Part shown: piece by piece, positions 52,238-61,341 of the stretch
Layout of the letters: each line of letters opens with the position of its first letter
How positions within the stretch are numbered: the first letter of the stretch is position 1
DNA from: Pseudodesulfovibrio profundus
GTDB lineage: Bacteria > Desulfobacterota > Desulfovibrionia > Desulfovibrionales > Desulfovibrionaceae
Assembly (NCBI RefSeq): GCF_900217235.1
Contig: NZ_LT907975.1
Span: forward strand, 2,703,001-2,767,000
Length of the DNA stretch: 64,000 nt
Direction: 5' to 3'
Program-made: the position numbers and the translations under genes
Notes under the pieces: generated by a model
The model's input: the letters and a program-made list of their open reading frames with translations, nothing else
The model's database searches: none
What the model was told of the DNA's origin: nothing

Positions 52238-53311
52238 ATGGCAGATGAAATAACAGAAGAAGTCACTGAAGAGCAGGTCGTGATCGCCCCGGAAACCATG
52301 ACCGCAGCCAAAAAACTGATGGGCAAACGGTTCCAGTTCGTCACGGACCCGGATGCAACCCTCATACGCTTGGCCCGTTTGGGTGTCCGATATATAGCAA
52401 GGGACATGACCAAGTGCCCGGAGCGATATGAGCAGACGCCTGAAACCGAAGAGCCGCCACAAGTCGAGCCGCTGGACCCGTTGGATATCCTTCGCAAGGA
52501 ACATCAGTTGCCCTCACTGCCGCAGGTCTTTCTCGACCTGCAGCGGGCCATCAACGGTAAATCCACATCAGCCGACAATCTGGCAGCCATCATCAGTCAG
52601 GACCCGAGCCTGACGGCGTTTCTTTTGCGCATGGTCAACTCCGCCTTTTACAGTCTGCCACAGCCTGTTGATACGATCTCGCGAGCCGTGACGGTCATTG
52701 GCGTCAATCAGCTTTCCACGCTGGCCGTGGGTACGTCGGTCATGTCGCTGTTCAAGGATGTGCCTGCCGAAGTACTCGATATGGAGCAGTTCTGGAAACA
52801 CTCCATCACCTGTGGCCTGGTTGCCAGACGGCTGTGTCGTACGCTGGGCAAAGGCGAACCCGAGCGCGCTTTCGTCGCCGGACTGCTGCACGATATCGGG
52901 CTGCTGATTCTGCTGAAGGCAGAGCCGGAACGGGCTGCCGGCGTCATGAAGCACGCCAAGGCCAAGGATGTGCTGCTGTGGAAAGAGGAAAAGGAACTGC
53001 TCGGTTTCGATCACGCCACCCTTGGCGGCATGTTGCTGCGCAAATGGAACTTCCCCTTCGTACTTGTTTCAGCTGTCCTTGAGCACCACCAGCCCAAACG
53101 TGAACAGAAAGAGCCGGAAGCGGCGTTGGTTCATTGCGCGGAAACCATTGCCACGGCATTGGGGATTGGTTCGAGTGGCGAGTTTTTCGTCCAGCCGCCC
53201 AACCCGGAAGTCTGGGCTTCCATGAACCTGTCGCCCGATCGCATGGAAGAGATGATCGAGGACCTGGACGAAGAGCTGGAAGAAGCGTTTACCATCCTCC
53301 TTGACCAGTAG
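52238..53311 (+). CDS. HDOD-domain protein
   Basis: A 357-residue protein: an N-terminal, charged linker region (about 1-85), then an HDOD domain at about 90-290 (LPSLPQVFLDLQRAINGKSTSADNLAAIISQDPSLTAFLLRMVNSAFYSLPQPVDTISRAVTVIGVNQL), with VAGLLHDIGLLILL and AVLEHHQP as HD-like remnants. HDOD domains lack a full catalytic set and act in signalling complexes. Its neighbour genes do not reveal a partner. Confidence 0.88.
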   Translation: MADEITEEVTEEQVVIAPETMTAAKKLMGKRFQFVTDPDATLIRLARLGVRYIARDMTKCPERYEQTPETEEPPQVEPLDPLDILRKEHQLPSLPQVFLDLQRAINGKSTSADNLAAIISQDPSLTAFLLRMVNSAFYSLPQPVDTISRAVTVIGVNQLSTLAVGTSVMSLFKDVPAEVLDMEQFWKHSITCGLVARRLCRTLGKGEPERAFVAGLLHDIGLLILLKAEPERAAGVMKHAKAKDVLLWKEEKELLGFDHATLGGMLLRKWNFPFVLVSAVLEHHQPKREQKEPEAALVHCAETIATALGIGSSGEFFVQPPNPEVWASMNLSPDRMEEMIEDLDEELEEAFTILLDQ

Positions 53312-53375
53312 TTGCATTGACATGGCCGGCGCAAAGCCGTACTTCTCGCACCAATATATTCATGTGGAGGCAAGT

Positions 53376-53600
53376 ATGCTCGAACAGGTAGAAAAGGTGC
53401 TGGAAAAAGTACGTCCCATGTTGCAGTCCGATGGCGGCGATGTGGAACTCGTGAATGTGACTGATACCGGCGTAGTTCAGGTCCGGCTGACCGGCGCCTG
53501 TAAAGGGTGTCCCATGTCACAAATGACTCTCAAGAACGGTATTGAGCGGATCGTGCTCAAGGAAGTCCCTTCGGTGAAGCGCGTCGAAGCCGTGGACTAG
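53376..53600 (+). CDS. NifU C-terminal-like Fe-S scaffold protein
   Basis: A 74-residue NifU-like domain: VRPMLQSDGGDVELV and the cluster motif GACKGCPMSQMTLKNGIERI with CxxC. Delivers or assembles 4Fe-4S clusters. The ATG at 53376 has TGGAGG 6 nt before it; a longer frame is not supported. It stands alone between the HDOD gene and gltX. Confidence 0.92.
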   Translation: MLEQVEKVLEKVRPMLQSDGGDVELVNVTDTGVVQVRLTGACKGCPMSQMTLKNGIERIVLKEVPSVKRVEAVD

Positions 53601-53738
53601 CCCTTGAGGCATGTGACCATCATGGTCTTGCCTTTGCCCGTTTGAAATTTATTGAATTGAATACTGGGTACCATGATGGTGCCACGCTTTCGGTCGCTAC
53701 GAGCATATGCTCAAGGGCCGAGACAGGAGATACATACG

Positions 53739-55124
53739 ATGACGAAAATTGTTTCCCGGTTCGCGCCAAGTCCAACCGGCTATCTGCATATCGGCGGTGC
53801 CCGTACCGCTCTGTTTTCATGGCTTCTGGCCCGGTCCTCGGGCGGCAAGTTCCTGCTGCGTATCGAAGATACAGACAGGGAGCGCTCTACACAGGAAGCA
53901 ACGGATGCCATTATCGATTCCATGCAGTGGCTGGGCCTGGAGCATGACGGCGAGATCGTCTTTCAGTCCACCCGGGCGGACCGTCACAATGAAGTTATCG
54001 ATCAGTTGATTGAAAACGGCCACGCCTACTACTGCCAGTGCTCCAAGGAAGAAGTGGATGCCATGCGCGAGAAGGCGATGAAAGAGGGCCGCAAGCCGAA
54101 ATACGATGGTAGCTGTCGTGCCAAGGGCCTGACCGAAGGCGTTGTGCGCCTCAAGGCTCCTGAAGAAGGACACACCGGCTTCGTTGATATGGTCAAGGGC
54201 CCCATCAACGTGGAAAACGTCGAGATGGACGATATGATCCTGCGTCGAAGCGATGGATCGCCGACCTACAACCTCGCCGTTGTGGTAGATGATCACGACA
54301 TGGGGATCAACACGGTGCTGCGTGGCGATGACCACGTCAACAATACCCCTCGTCAGATCCTGATTTACCGGGCAATGGGCTGGGATGTACCGCAGTTCGG
54401 TCATGTTCCCATGATCCTTGGACCGGACAAGAAGAAACTTTCCAAGCGTCATGGCGCACTTTCGGTCATGGAATACGAGAAAATGGGCTACCTGCCTGAA
54501 GCGGTGTGCAACTATCTCGCCCGCCTCGGTTGGTCCCATGGCGATCAGGAACTCTTCACCATGGATGAAATGATCGAGTTGTTCTCCACCGACAATCTCG
54601 GCAAGTCGCCGTCTGTCTTTGACCTGACTAAATTCGAGTGGGTCAATGGACAGTACATGCAGAAAGCCGATCCTGAGTACCTGGCCGGGTTGCTGTGTGA
54701 ATTCCTGGATCGTGAGGGAGCCGAGCCTGTCGATAAGGCGTTGTTCGCTCAGATTGCGCCGTTGTTGCAGCCCAGAGCCAAGTCCATCGTGGATATGCTG
54801 GAGCAGTCCCGTCCGTTTATCGTCAAGTCCGATTTCCTTCCCTACGACGAAAAGGCCGTGAAGAAATTCCTCACCGAGGAATCCAAGCCGCTGTTGGAAG
54901 AGATTGCCGAGCGCATCGAAGCCATGGACGAGTACACGGAGAAGGCGCTGGAAGATGTCCACCGGCAGTTCCTTGAAGACAAGGATATCAAGTTCAAAGT
55001 CATTGCCCAGCCCATTCGGGTCGCCATTGTTGGCAAGACCCAGTCTCCCGGTCTGTTCGAGACCATGATGGTTCTTGGCAAGGAAGAAACGCTGGCACGC
55101 ATGAAGCGGGCTGTTGAACTGTAA
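53739..55124 (+). CDS. gltX: Glutamyl-tRNA synthetase
   Basis: A 461-residue class I aminoacyl-tRNA synthetase. The HIGH-like motif is in RFAPSPTGYLHIGGA and the KMSKS-like motif is KKLSKRHGA; LLRIEDTDRERS and YNLAVVVDDHDMGINTVLRGDDHV are GluRS landmarks. CAGGAGA precedes the ATG at 53739. Length is typical. It charges tRNA-Glu and feeds tetrapyrrole synthesis through glutamyl-tRNA, relevant for the haem and B12 enzymes in the window. Confidence 0.96.
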   Translation: MTKIVSRFAPSPTGYLHIGGARTALFSWLLARSSGGKFLLRIEDTDRERSTQEATDAIIDSMQWLGLEHDGEIVFQSTRADRHNEVIDQLIENGHAYYCQCSKEEVDAMREKAMKEGRKPKYDGSCRAKGLTEGVVRLKAPEEGHTGFVDMVKGPINVENVEMDDMILRRSDGSPTYNLAVVVDDHDMGINTVLRGDDHVNNTPRQILIYRAMGWDVPQFGHVPMILGPDKKKLSKRHGALSVMEYEKMGYLPEAVCNYLARLGWSHGDQELFTMDEMIELFSTDNLGKSPSVFDLTKFEWVNGQYMQKADPEYLAGLLCEFLDREGAEPVDKALFAQIAPLLQPRAKSIVDMLEQSRPFIVKSDFLPYDEKAVKKFLTEESKPLLEEIAERIEAMDEYTEKALEDVHRQFLEDKDIKFKVIAQPIRVAIVGKTQSPGLFETMMVLGKEETLARMKRAVEL

Positions 55125-55148
55125 TTCCTTTTTCCTATATCAATGCAC

Positions 55149-55186
55149 GAAGCCCCTGTCGGATGATCCGGCAGGGGCTTCTTTTG
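55149..55186 (+). terminator. Rho-independent terminator after gltX
   Basis: GAAGCCCCTG/CAGGGGCTTC stem with CGG/CCG extension and ATGAT loop, then TTTTG. Confidence 0.9.
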
Positions 55187-55218
55187 GGAGAGGATGAATG
55201 TTGCGCGTCTATCGAAAA

Positions 55219-55494
55219 TTATTTCAGGTCGTTCTTCATGCTCTTGAAGGTCTGTTCGTCAATCTCACCGTTGGCATACCGTCTTTTGAGAATGGCCTCG
55301 GGGCTGGGTGTGTCGGTGGGCGTGGCAGGTTTTTTCAACATGCGCACGACGAAATAGATGATGAGGCCGATAATGAGCAATTGGAAGATGGAGCCCATGT
55401 GAAACGGCATGAATCCGCCACCCCATCCATGCCCGGCGCCCTGAAAGAATCCTGGGCCGCTACACCAACTATTGAAGCTCGATAAAAATTCCAT
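55219..55494 (-). CDS. Small membrane protein with C-terminal SHOCT domain
   Basis: A 91-residue protein: Gly/Phe-rich N-terminus (GPGFFQGAGHGWGGGFMPFHMG) with His and Met, one membrane helix about 34-51 (IFQLLIIGLIIYFVVRML), then a SHOCT motif (PEAILKRRYANGEIDEQTFKSMKNDL). AAGGAGGAC precedes the ATG at 55494. A sigma-54 promoter lies 29 nt upstream and TGCAC half-sites further on, matching the Zra-like operon. It is probably a member of that regulon and acts at the envelope. Confidence 0.85.
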   Translation of the reverse strand: MEFLSSFNSWCSGPGFFQGAGHGWGGGFMPFHMGSIFQLLIIGLIIYFVVRMLKKPATPTDTPSPEAILKRRYANGEIDEQTFKSMKNDLK

Positions 55495-55522
55495 CTGTCC
55501 TCCTTGCTTTTGCTTAAAGGAG

Positions 55523-55538
55523 AGCAGTATGTGTGCCA
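55523..55538 (-). promoter_or_regulatory. Sigma-54 promoter of the SHOCT-protein gene
   Basis: On the minus strand TGGCACACATACTGCT: perfect TGGCAC, five nt, CTGCT, with exact spacing, ending 28 nt before the start codon. Confidence 0.8.
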
Positions 55539-55593
55539 AACTTTATCAGCTTAAATATCAATTGGTTGTCGATTTATAGCATTTAGCGCGATG

Positions 55594-55643
55594 TGCACTT
55601 GTGCATCATATTGCATGCTCTTGTGTGTCATAGTTGCACATGA
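55594..55643. promoter_or_regulatory. Presumed activator sites of the SHOCT-protein gene
   Basis: TGCACTTGTGCAT (55594-55606), TTGCATGC (55611-55618), TTGTGTGTCA and GTTGCACATGA (55633-55643). They share TGCACTTGT and GTTGCACATG pieces with the UAS at 44979-45031 and lie 56-105 bp upstream of the -24 box, the same distance as there. Confidence 0.6.
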
Positions 55644-55658
55644 GGGTGATTGGTGTGG

Positions 55659-57572
55659 CTACAGCGGAAGCTCAATGATGAAGGTTGCCCCATTGCCCGG
55701 TTCCGACTCCACCCAGATGGTCCCATTGTAGTGCTTGACGATCTCTCGGGAGATGGCAAGCCCGAGTCCGGCTCCGTGCGGCTTGCTGTCAGAAGGCCCT
55801 GTGTTGCCAGCCTGATGAAAGACATCAAAGATACGATCCTGCTCCAACGTGTCGATGCCAGGCCCTGTGTCTTTCACCTCAAAGCGAAGCATGCCTGCCT
55901 CTGTGACGTAAGTGGAAAACGTAACACTGCCTCTGGCTGTGAACTTGGCTGCATTGGTCAGGAGATTGAGTAGCACCTGGGTCATACGGTCGGCATCGAC
56001 GACGATGTCAGGCAAGTTGCTGCTGGTATTCGTGACCAGATCAATGGTCGGGTGTTCTTCGAACTGCCCCTTCACTGCATTGGTCGCATTTCGGGCCAGG
56101 GTGGCCGCATTGATCGGTTCATCCCGCCATTCAGTGTAGCCCATTTCAATCTTGTTGAGGTCAAGGACATCGTTGATGAGCCGGGTCAATCGGTTGCCTT
56201 CATGAATGAGGATGTTCAGGTTCTCGACTATCTGCGCACCCTTGGTCAGAAGCTTTGGGTTTCCTTTTGCAAGCGGCCAGAAATTGTTGGCGAAATTCTT
56301 GAGAATGAGTTTGGAGAACCCGAGGAGGGAGGTCAACGGGGTGCGAAGCTCATGCGATACCGATGAGACAAGCGCAGACTTGGTCCTGTCCAGTTCGCGT
56401 AGCTGCTGATTGACTTTTTCCGTGTCTTCCTTGGCCTTGGTGAGAGTCTCTTCCATCTCCTTTCGGTAGGTAATGTCCCGAATGAGCCAGACCGCCCCCT
56501 GGTACTGCGATGTCTTGCCAATGGGAGAAATGCGAGCTTCAAACCATCGGTGTCCGCTCAGGACATTCATGTCGTATTCAATGGTCTGGACAGTGCCGGT
56601 GCGCATGCATGTTTCATTGACCAGAAAGAAACGGTCCGCAGTCTTGGTGTCCATGACATCGTGGAGCCGTTTACCTCTGAGATTTTCTATGTCCTCATAC
56701 AGTACGTTGTGTTCAGGAGCGTGAATTTCCTGATATGTCCCATCCTTGTCCAGTATGAGGACCAGATCGGGCATGGCTTCGATCAGCGCGGTCTGTTTTT
56801 GTTCCTTGATGCTGATATCGGCATACGCCTGGGTGAGTTCGTCAATGTTGCGGTTGATGGCTTGCTGCATGGCGGAGAAACCATTGGCGAGGCTGCCAAT
56901 TTCATCAATGCGTTGTACCGGAAATTCCACATCATAATCACCGCGTCGAACACTGTCGGTTGCCTCTTTCAGATGATTGATGGGATTCGTCAGGTGGCGG
57001 CGTGAGTACCCGATGATAAAGAGGGAAGTGAGGGTGATGCATGCCAGGGAACCTAAAATGAACATGGCCGCAATGCGCCCTTTGCGAGCCTGCGACTCAG
57101 TGGTGCTGGACTTGATGTAGACGATGAAAAACGGCTTTGCCCCTTCGTAGGCGACCAGTGGAGTGATGGAGGCAATGGTCGTGGTACTAGGGCGAAATAT
57201 AATCAGGGATTCCGTGTTGAGATTCGACTTCAACTCTGACTCGATATTCGGCAGGTCAAAAAGGGATTTGCCGACGTTCTCCTGATGGAGGGAGTAATAG
57301 ATCCGCCCATCGGTTCCAATGACCATCCCATCAAGAAAAGTCTCACCAACCAGCTTGTTCATGACCTTGAGGTCTGCCACGGATTCATAGCGAAGCAATT
57401 GGTGGTTCATCAGTTCGCCGGGCATTTTGATGGTCTCTTCAAGAAACGCGTCGACCTGACTGGAAAAGCGATCGATATAAAAGAGACCAAGGGGTGCCAG
57501 TACTGCAATCTCGACGAGGACTACCACGACACTGAACTTGAGGATCAGGCTTTTTTTGAGCAGACTAATCAT
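55659..57572 (-). CDS. Membrane PAS sensor histidine kinase paired with a binding protein
   Basis: A 637-residue kinase: membrane helix at about 11-32, periplasmic sensor about 33-165, second helix about 168-188, HAMP about 190-245, PAS about 260-375, a linker coil, HisKA (SSVSHELRTPLTSLLGF), and HATPase (NLLTNAAKF, DTGPGI, GAGLGLAI). The ATG lies inside the end of the upstream binding-protein gene (8-nt overlap), so the two are translationally coupled. No response regulator is adjacent. Built like the CHASE4 kinase at 3246 in its catalytic half (KNFLANNF/KLIL-type HisKA extension), suggesting common descent. Confidence 0.9.
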   Translation of the reverse strand: MISLLKKSLILKFSVVVVLVEIAVLAPLGLFYIDRFSSQVDAFLEETIKMPGELMNHQLLRYESVADLKVMNKLVGETFLDGMVIGTDGRIYYSLHQENVGKSLFDLPNIESELKSNLNTESLIIFRPSTTTIASITPLVAYEGAKPFFIVYIKSSTTESQARKGRIAAMFILGSLACITLTSLFIIGYSRRHLTNPINHLKEATDSVRRGDYDVEFPVQRIDEIGSLANGFSAMQQAINRNIDELTQAYADISIKEQKQTALIEAMPDLVLILDKDGTYQEIHAPEHNVLYEDIENLRGKRLHDVMDTKTADRFFLVNETCMRTGTVQTIEYDMNVLSGHRWFEARISPIGKTSQYQGAVWLIRDITYRKEMEETLTKAKEDTEKVNQQLRELDRTKSALVSSVSHELRTPLTSLLGFSKLILKNFANNFWPLAKGNPKLLTKGAQIVENLNILIHEGNRLTRLINDVLDLNKIEMGYTEWRDEPINAATLARNATNAVKGQFEEHPTIDLVTNTSSNLPDIVVDADRMTQVLLNLLTNAAKFTARGSVTFSTYVTEAGMLRFEVKDTGPGIDTLEQDRIFDVFHQAGNTGPSDSKPHGAGLGLAISREIVKHYNGTIWVESEPGNGATFIIELPL

Positions 57573-58902
57573 GTGGTACCTGCGAACTTCGTGGTGGGGA
57601 GATTGACAGGCATGTGTCCTTGGCGAGCTGTTGGAGTAACGTTTTGTATGTGTCCGGGGAGTCGATAAAGCGTGCCATCATGTCCAGACCCTGACGAGCT
57701 ATGCAGGGGCGAGTGGAGAGATCGTAATTGGAGGCCCAGTTGGGAGTGGATCGTATGGTTTTGAGAATTCGCTGCTGCATTGGTGGATAAAAATCCAAAG
57801 TCACGGCAGAGCTGGGAGAAAATGCGCCGGATCCTCGGCTCATTGCCATTTGCGGCTCGGGCTTGGAAAGGTAGGCAAGTATCTTGTTGACTTCACTGTG
57901 TCGGCCGTGACGGGGGACGAGTACCACATCCATGGACCCCAAAGCCGTCAGCGGGAGCGATTTGTTGATGATGGGAAAGCGGAAAAAGTCATAATCCTCT
58001 TCCTGTTTCCAGTGAAGCTGATTTTCGAAAAGTCCGATGATCCACGTACCCATGAGGGTCATGCCCGCCTGTCCCGAGTGGACAAGCTTGGCCGCCTCGG
58101 CCCAGTCGAGGAGGTTGGGCATTTGATTGAAGTAGCCTGAATCCAGCAGCCCTTTCCACATTGCAAACGCCTCGATGACACGAGGATCATCGTATGGTTT
58201 ATCGCCTTTCATGAGCTTGTCGCGGAAAGCCGGGCCGGCTGTGCGTAGTAACAGGTAATCGAACCAGAACTGGGCAGGCCACTTGTCCCTGGAACCCAGG
58301 GCAATGGGGGTCACCCCAGCCTGTTTCAGTGTTTCACAGGCTATGAGGAAGGATTTCCAATCGGTGGGTGGTTTGAGTGCGTGTTGCTCAAAGAGCTTTT
58401 TGTTGTAGAAAAAGGCTGCATAGTGCTGCGTCAGGGGTAACGCGTATTTATGCCCATGGTAAGTGCAGGCTTTCTGAACAGTCGGGGAGAAAATACTATC
58501 CAGTCCAGCCTCCAACCACACTTGATCGATGGGGGTGAGGTAATTGAGGTTGACCAGTGTTTCGGTTCGTGCTCCGGCCCAATATGAGAACATGTCCGGA
58601 GGGTGTCCGCTGTCGAGCATCACATTGATGCCGACCTTGAATGACTCGTGTTCAAAACCGGTTGCCCTGACCGGGGCCTTGTCGTGGAGCTTGTTGTAGG
58701 CTTGCATCATTTCATTGATGCCGCCGCTCAAGTCATCTGTCCAATAATGAAGAAATATCAGATCGTTAGCATGATCAGCAGAGGCTGTAGAAGGGACGAT
58801 GGCATGCGCGGCAACCAAACACAGCAGGGTGCCGAAAAGGGATGTGATATATTGAATCCCAAATCTTCTTGAACAAGATATGACGACCGCATAAGATATC
58901 AT
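57565..58902 (-). CDS. Extracellular solute-binding protein, family 1, coupled to a sensor kinase
   Basis: A 445-residue periplasmic protein of the sugar-binding (MalE/UgpB-like) cluster: N-terminal signal region about 15-42, FLHYWTDDLSGGINEMMQAYNKLHDKAPV, DMFSYWAGARTETLVNLNYLTPID, YALPLTQHYAAFFYNKKLFEQHALKPPTDWKSFL and GQAGMTLMGTWIIGLFE. No ABC permease or ATPase follows. Instead its stop overlaps the start of a histidine kinase. Inference: it is the ligand-binding part of a sensory pair, or feeds a remote sugar importer while signalling. Confidence 0.88.
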   Translation of the reverse strand: MISYAVVISCSRRFGIQYITSLFGTLLCLVAAHAIVPSTASADHANDLIFLHYWTDDLSGGINEMMQAYNKLHDKAPVRATGFEHESFKVGINVMLDSGHPPDMFSYWAGARTETLVNLNYLTPIDQVWLEAGLDSIFSPTVQKACTYHGHKYALPLTQHYAAFFYNKKLFEQHALKPPTDWKSFLIACETLKQAGVTPIALGSRDKWPAQFWFDYLLLRTAGPAFRDKLMKGDKPYDDPRVIEAFAMWKGLLDSGYFNQMPNLLDWAEAAKLVHSGQAGMTLMGTWIIGLFENQLHWKQEEDYDFFRFPIINKSLPLTALGSMDVVLVPRHGRHSEVNKILAYLSKPEPQMAMSRGSGAFSPSSAVTLDFYPPMQQRILKTIRSTPNWASNYDLSTRPCIARQGLDMMARFIDSPDTYKTLLQQLAKDTCLSISPPRSSQVPHD

Positions 58903-58989
58903 CGCAGACAGTCTGCCATAAACAGCTATGAAAATGAATTAGATATTGGCGAACTACAGGAATAGCTGCTGGCTGATCAGAAGACGCAA

Positions 58990-59023
58990 AAAAGCTGCCG
59001 CCGATATGAACGGCGGCAGCAGT
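58990..59023 (-). terminator. Terminator of rpmB
   Basis: GCTGCCGCC/GGCGGCAGC stem with GATATGAAC loop; minus-strand tail TTTTTTGCG. Confidence 0.9.
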
Positions 59024-59050
59024 GCTCAGAGAGCGAAATGTTGCGCGAGC

Positions 59051-59266
59051 CTAAGCTTCTGCTTTCTGGCGAGCGACGGGCTTGGTGATAGCGCCGCTAC
59101 GGATGCAACGAGTGCAAGCCTTGATGCTGACAACCTGACCGGATTCGAGCTGATGACGAACTTTCTGCAGGTTGGGCATGAAACGGCGTTTGGTCTTGAT
59201 GTGGGAGTGAGAGACGTTGTTGCCGGTCTGGGGACCCTTTCCACATATATCGCAAACCTGGGACAT
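59051..59266 (-). CDS. rpmB: 50S ribosomal protein L28
   Basis: A 71-residue L28: [38 protein letters not shown] is diagnostic. CDIC and CTRC together give the four-Cys zinc-binding form. AGGAGGTCTCC precedes the ATG. Single gene with its own terminator, divergent from the DUF177 operon. Confidence 0.97.
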   Translation of the reverse strand: MSQVCDICGKGPQTGNNVSHSHIKTKRRFMPNLQKVRHQLESGQVVSIKACTRCIRSGAITKPVARQKAEA

Positions 59267-59398
59267 GGAGACCTCCTAGTATATTCTAAACGAATTGTTT
59301 ACTTTTTTAAAATTTTCGCCGGATGGGGTTGCTAGCTCCCCCAGGCAGCGGGAGTGATTCATTACCGAGCCTTTTCGCAAATGGCAAGTGTTTTTTTC

Positions 59399-59426
59399 TT
59401 GACAACAGAAAAACTTCCCATATAGG
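59399..59426 (+). promoter_or_regulatory. Sigma-70 promoter of the DUF177-rpmF-plsX-fab operon
   Basis: TTGACA (59399-59404), 16 nt, TATAGG (59421-59426), 36 nt before the first start codon. A run of T precedes the -35. Confidence 0.75.
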
Positions 59427-59461
59427 GAACTCCGGTTGCCCACAACCGGGCGGAGAATATT

Positions 59462-59980
59462 ATGCCGAATTTATGGATAGCGATCAGCGACATTTCCGCC
59501 GAAGGGCGGACCTTTACTTTTGACGACCAGACATTGTGGCGTGACGGGTGGAAAGAGTTTTCCATCGACGTGCGTCCTAAAGATGACTTGGTCGCCGAAT
59601 ACACCGTTTTACCGCAAGGCGAAAACGCTGCCCTGGTGCGTGGCACCCTGAAGGGGAGCGTGCTTCTGCCGTGTGATCGTTGCACCTCCGATTTTGAATT
59701 GTCTGTCGATGCACAGTTCGATACATACGAGCAGTTGCCTGACGAAGACTACGACGAAGAACCGCGAGTACGCGAGGAAAGCGGGCAATTGCAGCTCGAT
59801 ATCGGTGCCATCCTCTGGGAAGAATTCGCTCTGACTCTCCCGGTAAAACCCTTGTGCGGCGATGCCTGCAAGGGAATGTGCGCCAAGTGCGGCCAGGACC
59901 TGAACAAGGGTGATTGCACTTGTGAGCAGGATGAGGGCGACGAAAGGCTTGCGGTTTTCCGCAATTTAAAGATAAAGTAA
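59462..59980 (+). CDS. DUF177 (YceD-like) protein
   Basis: A 172-residue YceD-family protein: LKGSVLLPCDRCTSDFELSVD in the middle, EEFALTLPVKPLCGDACKGMCAKCGQDLNKGDCTC near the C-terminus, the latter a Cys-rich site. The conserved order yceD-rpmF-plsX-fab is present here. In plants and some bacteria the family is linked to 23S rRNA processing. Conserved position upstream of rpmF supports a ribosome-assembly role. Confidence 0.9.
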   Translation: MPNLWIAISDISAEGRTFTFDDQTLWRDGWKEFSIDVRPKDDLVAEYTVLPQGENAALVRGTLKGSVLLPCDRCTSDFELSVDAQFDTYEQLPDEDYDEEPRVREESGQLQLDIGAILWEEFALTLPVKPLCGDACKGMCAKCGQDLNKGDCTCEQDEGDERLAVFRNLKIK

Positions 59981-60059
59981 CGCCCTTCGGTTGGACGGCT
60001 TCCTTGTGAACCGTTTCCGAAGCGTAACAGAAATAGAGAATATTAAAGAGGTATACATC

Positions 60060-60239
60060 ATGGCAGTCCCCAAGAAAAAGACATCCCGGTCCCGTAAAGG
60101 CATGCGCCGCTCCCACGATCGCGTGGCAGTTCCCAATGTTGTTTACTGCGAATGCGGTGAGCCCAATCTTTCTCATCGCGCTTGCGCCGTGTGCGGTTCC
60201 TACAAGGGCCGTCAGGTAGTTAGCAGCGAAGATGCCTAA
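60060..60239 (+). CDS. rpmF: 50S ribosomal protein L32
   Basis: A 59-residue L32: MAVPKKKTSRSRKGMRRSHD is the usual N-terminus, and YCECGEPNLSHRACAVCG carries the four Cys of the zinc-binding form. AAAGAGGT precedes the ATG at 60060. Its stop overlaps the plsX start by 8 nt. Confidence 0.97.
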   Translation: MAVPKKKTSRSRKGMRRSHDRVAVPNVVYCECGEPNLSHRACAVCGSYKGRQVVSSEDA

Positions 60240-61281
60240 CACCGAGGAGACAGTGGCGCCACGCATTGCCGTTGACGCCATGGGGGGAGATTATGGCCCC
60301 CGAATCGTCGTGCCCGGTGCGGTGGAAGCCGCTCGCGAGGGAGTTGCTGTTGTCCTTGTCGGTGACGAGGCGCAGATCAATGACGAGCTTGTCAAGCTCG
60401 ATACCAATGGGCTGGACATAACAGTTGTCCCGGCTTCGCAGGTTGTCGAGATGAATGACAAGCCCGCTGACGCGTTGCGTCGAAAGCGTGATTCTTCCAT
60501 CCAGGTGGCTTGCCGTCTGGTCAAGGCGGGTGATGCTGATGGCGTGGTCTCTGCTGGTAATTCCGGCGCGACCGTTGCCTGCGGCATGTTCGTGCTGGGA
60601 AGGATCAAGGGTGTTTTGCGCCCTGCGCTGGCTGGAATCATGCCCACCGAGAAGAACCCCGTTGTTCTGATCGATGTCGGGGCCAATGTGGACTCCAAGC
60701 CGCAGCATCTCTTCCAGTTCGGTCTCATGGCCGACGTGCTTGCCCGTTTCGTTCTCGGCACTAAGGATCCTTCCGTAGGTATCCTTTCCATTGGCGAGGA
60801 AGAAGGAAAGGGCAACGCTGCTGTACGCGAAGCGTTTGACCTGCTGCGTGAATCGAACCTTCGATTCATCGGCAACGTTGAAGGACGCGACATATTCACC
60901 GGTGATGTTGATGTGGTTGTTTGTGACGGCTTCGTGGGCAATGTTGCCCTGAAGTTGTCTGAAGGGCTGGCCAAGTCCATGAGCCGCATCCTCAAGCTTC
61001 AGTTGCGTTCGAGCTGGCTGTCAAAGCTCGGCACATTGCTTTCCATTCGTGCGTTCCGCAAATTCAAGAAAGTTGTGGATTACGCCGAGTATGGCGGTGC
61101 TCCGCTTCTTGGTCTCAAGGGAACGGTTATTGTCGCTCATGGTAAATCCAATGAGCTGGCTGTTTCCAATTGTATCAAGATGGCTGCTACATCCGTGCGC
61201 AATAAAACCCATGAGCATTTGTCCAAGGGGCTTGCAGAGCATCAGGCTCTGTCAGGCACACAGGGCAAGACTGCTGCCTGA
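60232..61281 (+). CDS. plsX: Phosphate acyltransferase PlsX
   Basis: A 349-residue PlsX, which converts acyl-ACP and phosphate to acyl-phosphate for phospholipid synthesis. RIAVDAMGGDYGPRIVVPGAVEAA, SAGNSGATVACGMFVLGRIKGVLRPALAG, DVGANVDSKPQHLFQFG and VVCDGFVGNVALKLSEG match the family closely. Starts within rpmF (overlap 8 nt). A terminator lies between it and fabH, so some transcripts stop here. Confidence 0.96.
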   Translation: MPNTEETVAPRIAVDAMGGDYGPRIVVPGAVEAAREGVAVVLVGDEAQINDELVKLDTNGLDITVVPASQVVEMNDKPADALRRKRDSSIQVACRLVKAGDADGVVSAGNSGATVACGMFVLGRIKGVLRPALAGIMPTEKNPVVLIDVGANVDSKPQHLFQFGLMADVLARFVLGTKDPSVGILSIGEEEGKGNAAVREAFDLLRESNLRFIGNVEGRDIFTGDVDVVVCDGFVGNVALKLSEGLAKSMSRILKLQLRSSWLSKLGTLLSIRAFRKFKKVVDYAEYGGAPLLGLKGTVIVAHGKSNELAVSNCIKMAATSVRNKTHEHLSKGLAEHQALSGTQGKTAA

Positions 61282-61341
61282 GCGACTTCGCCCGGAAGCA
61301 TGTGCTGATGGCAAGTGCCGCTAAGCCAATGATTAAAAAAT

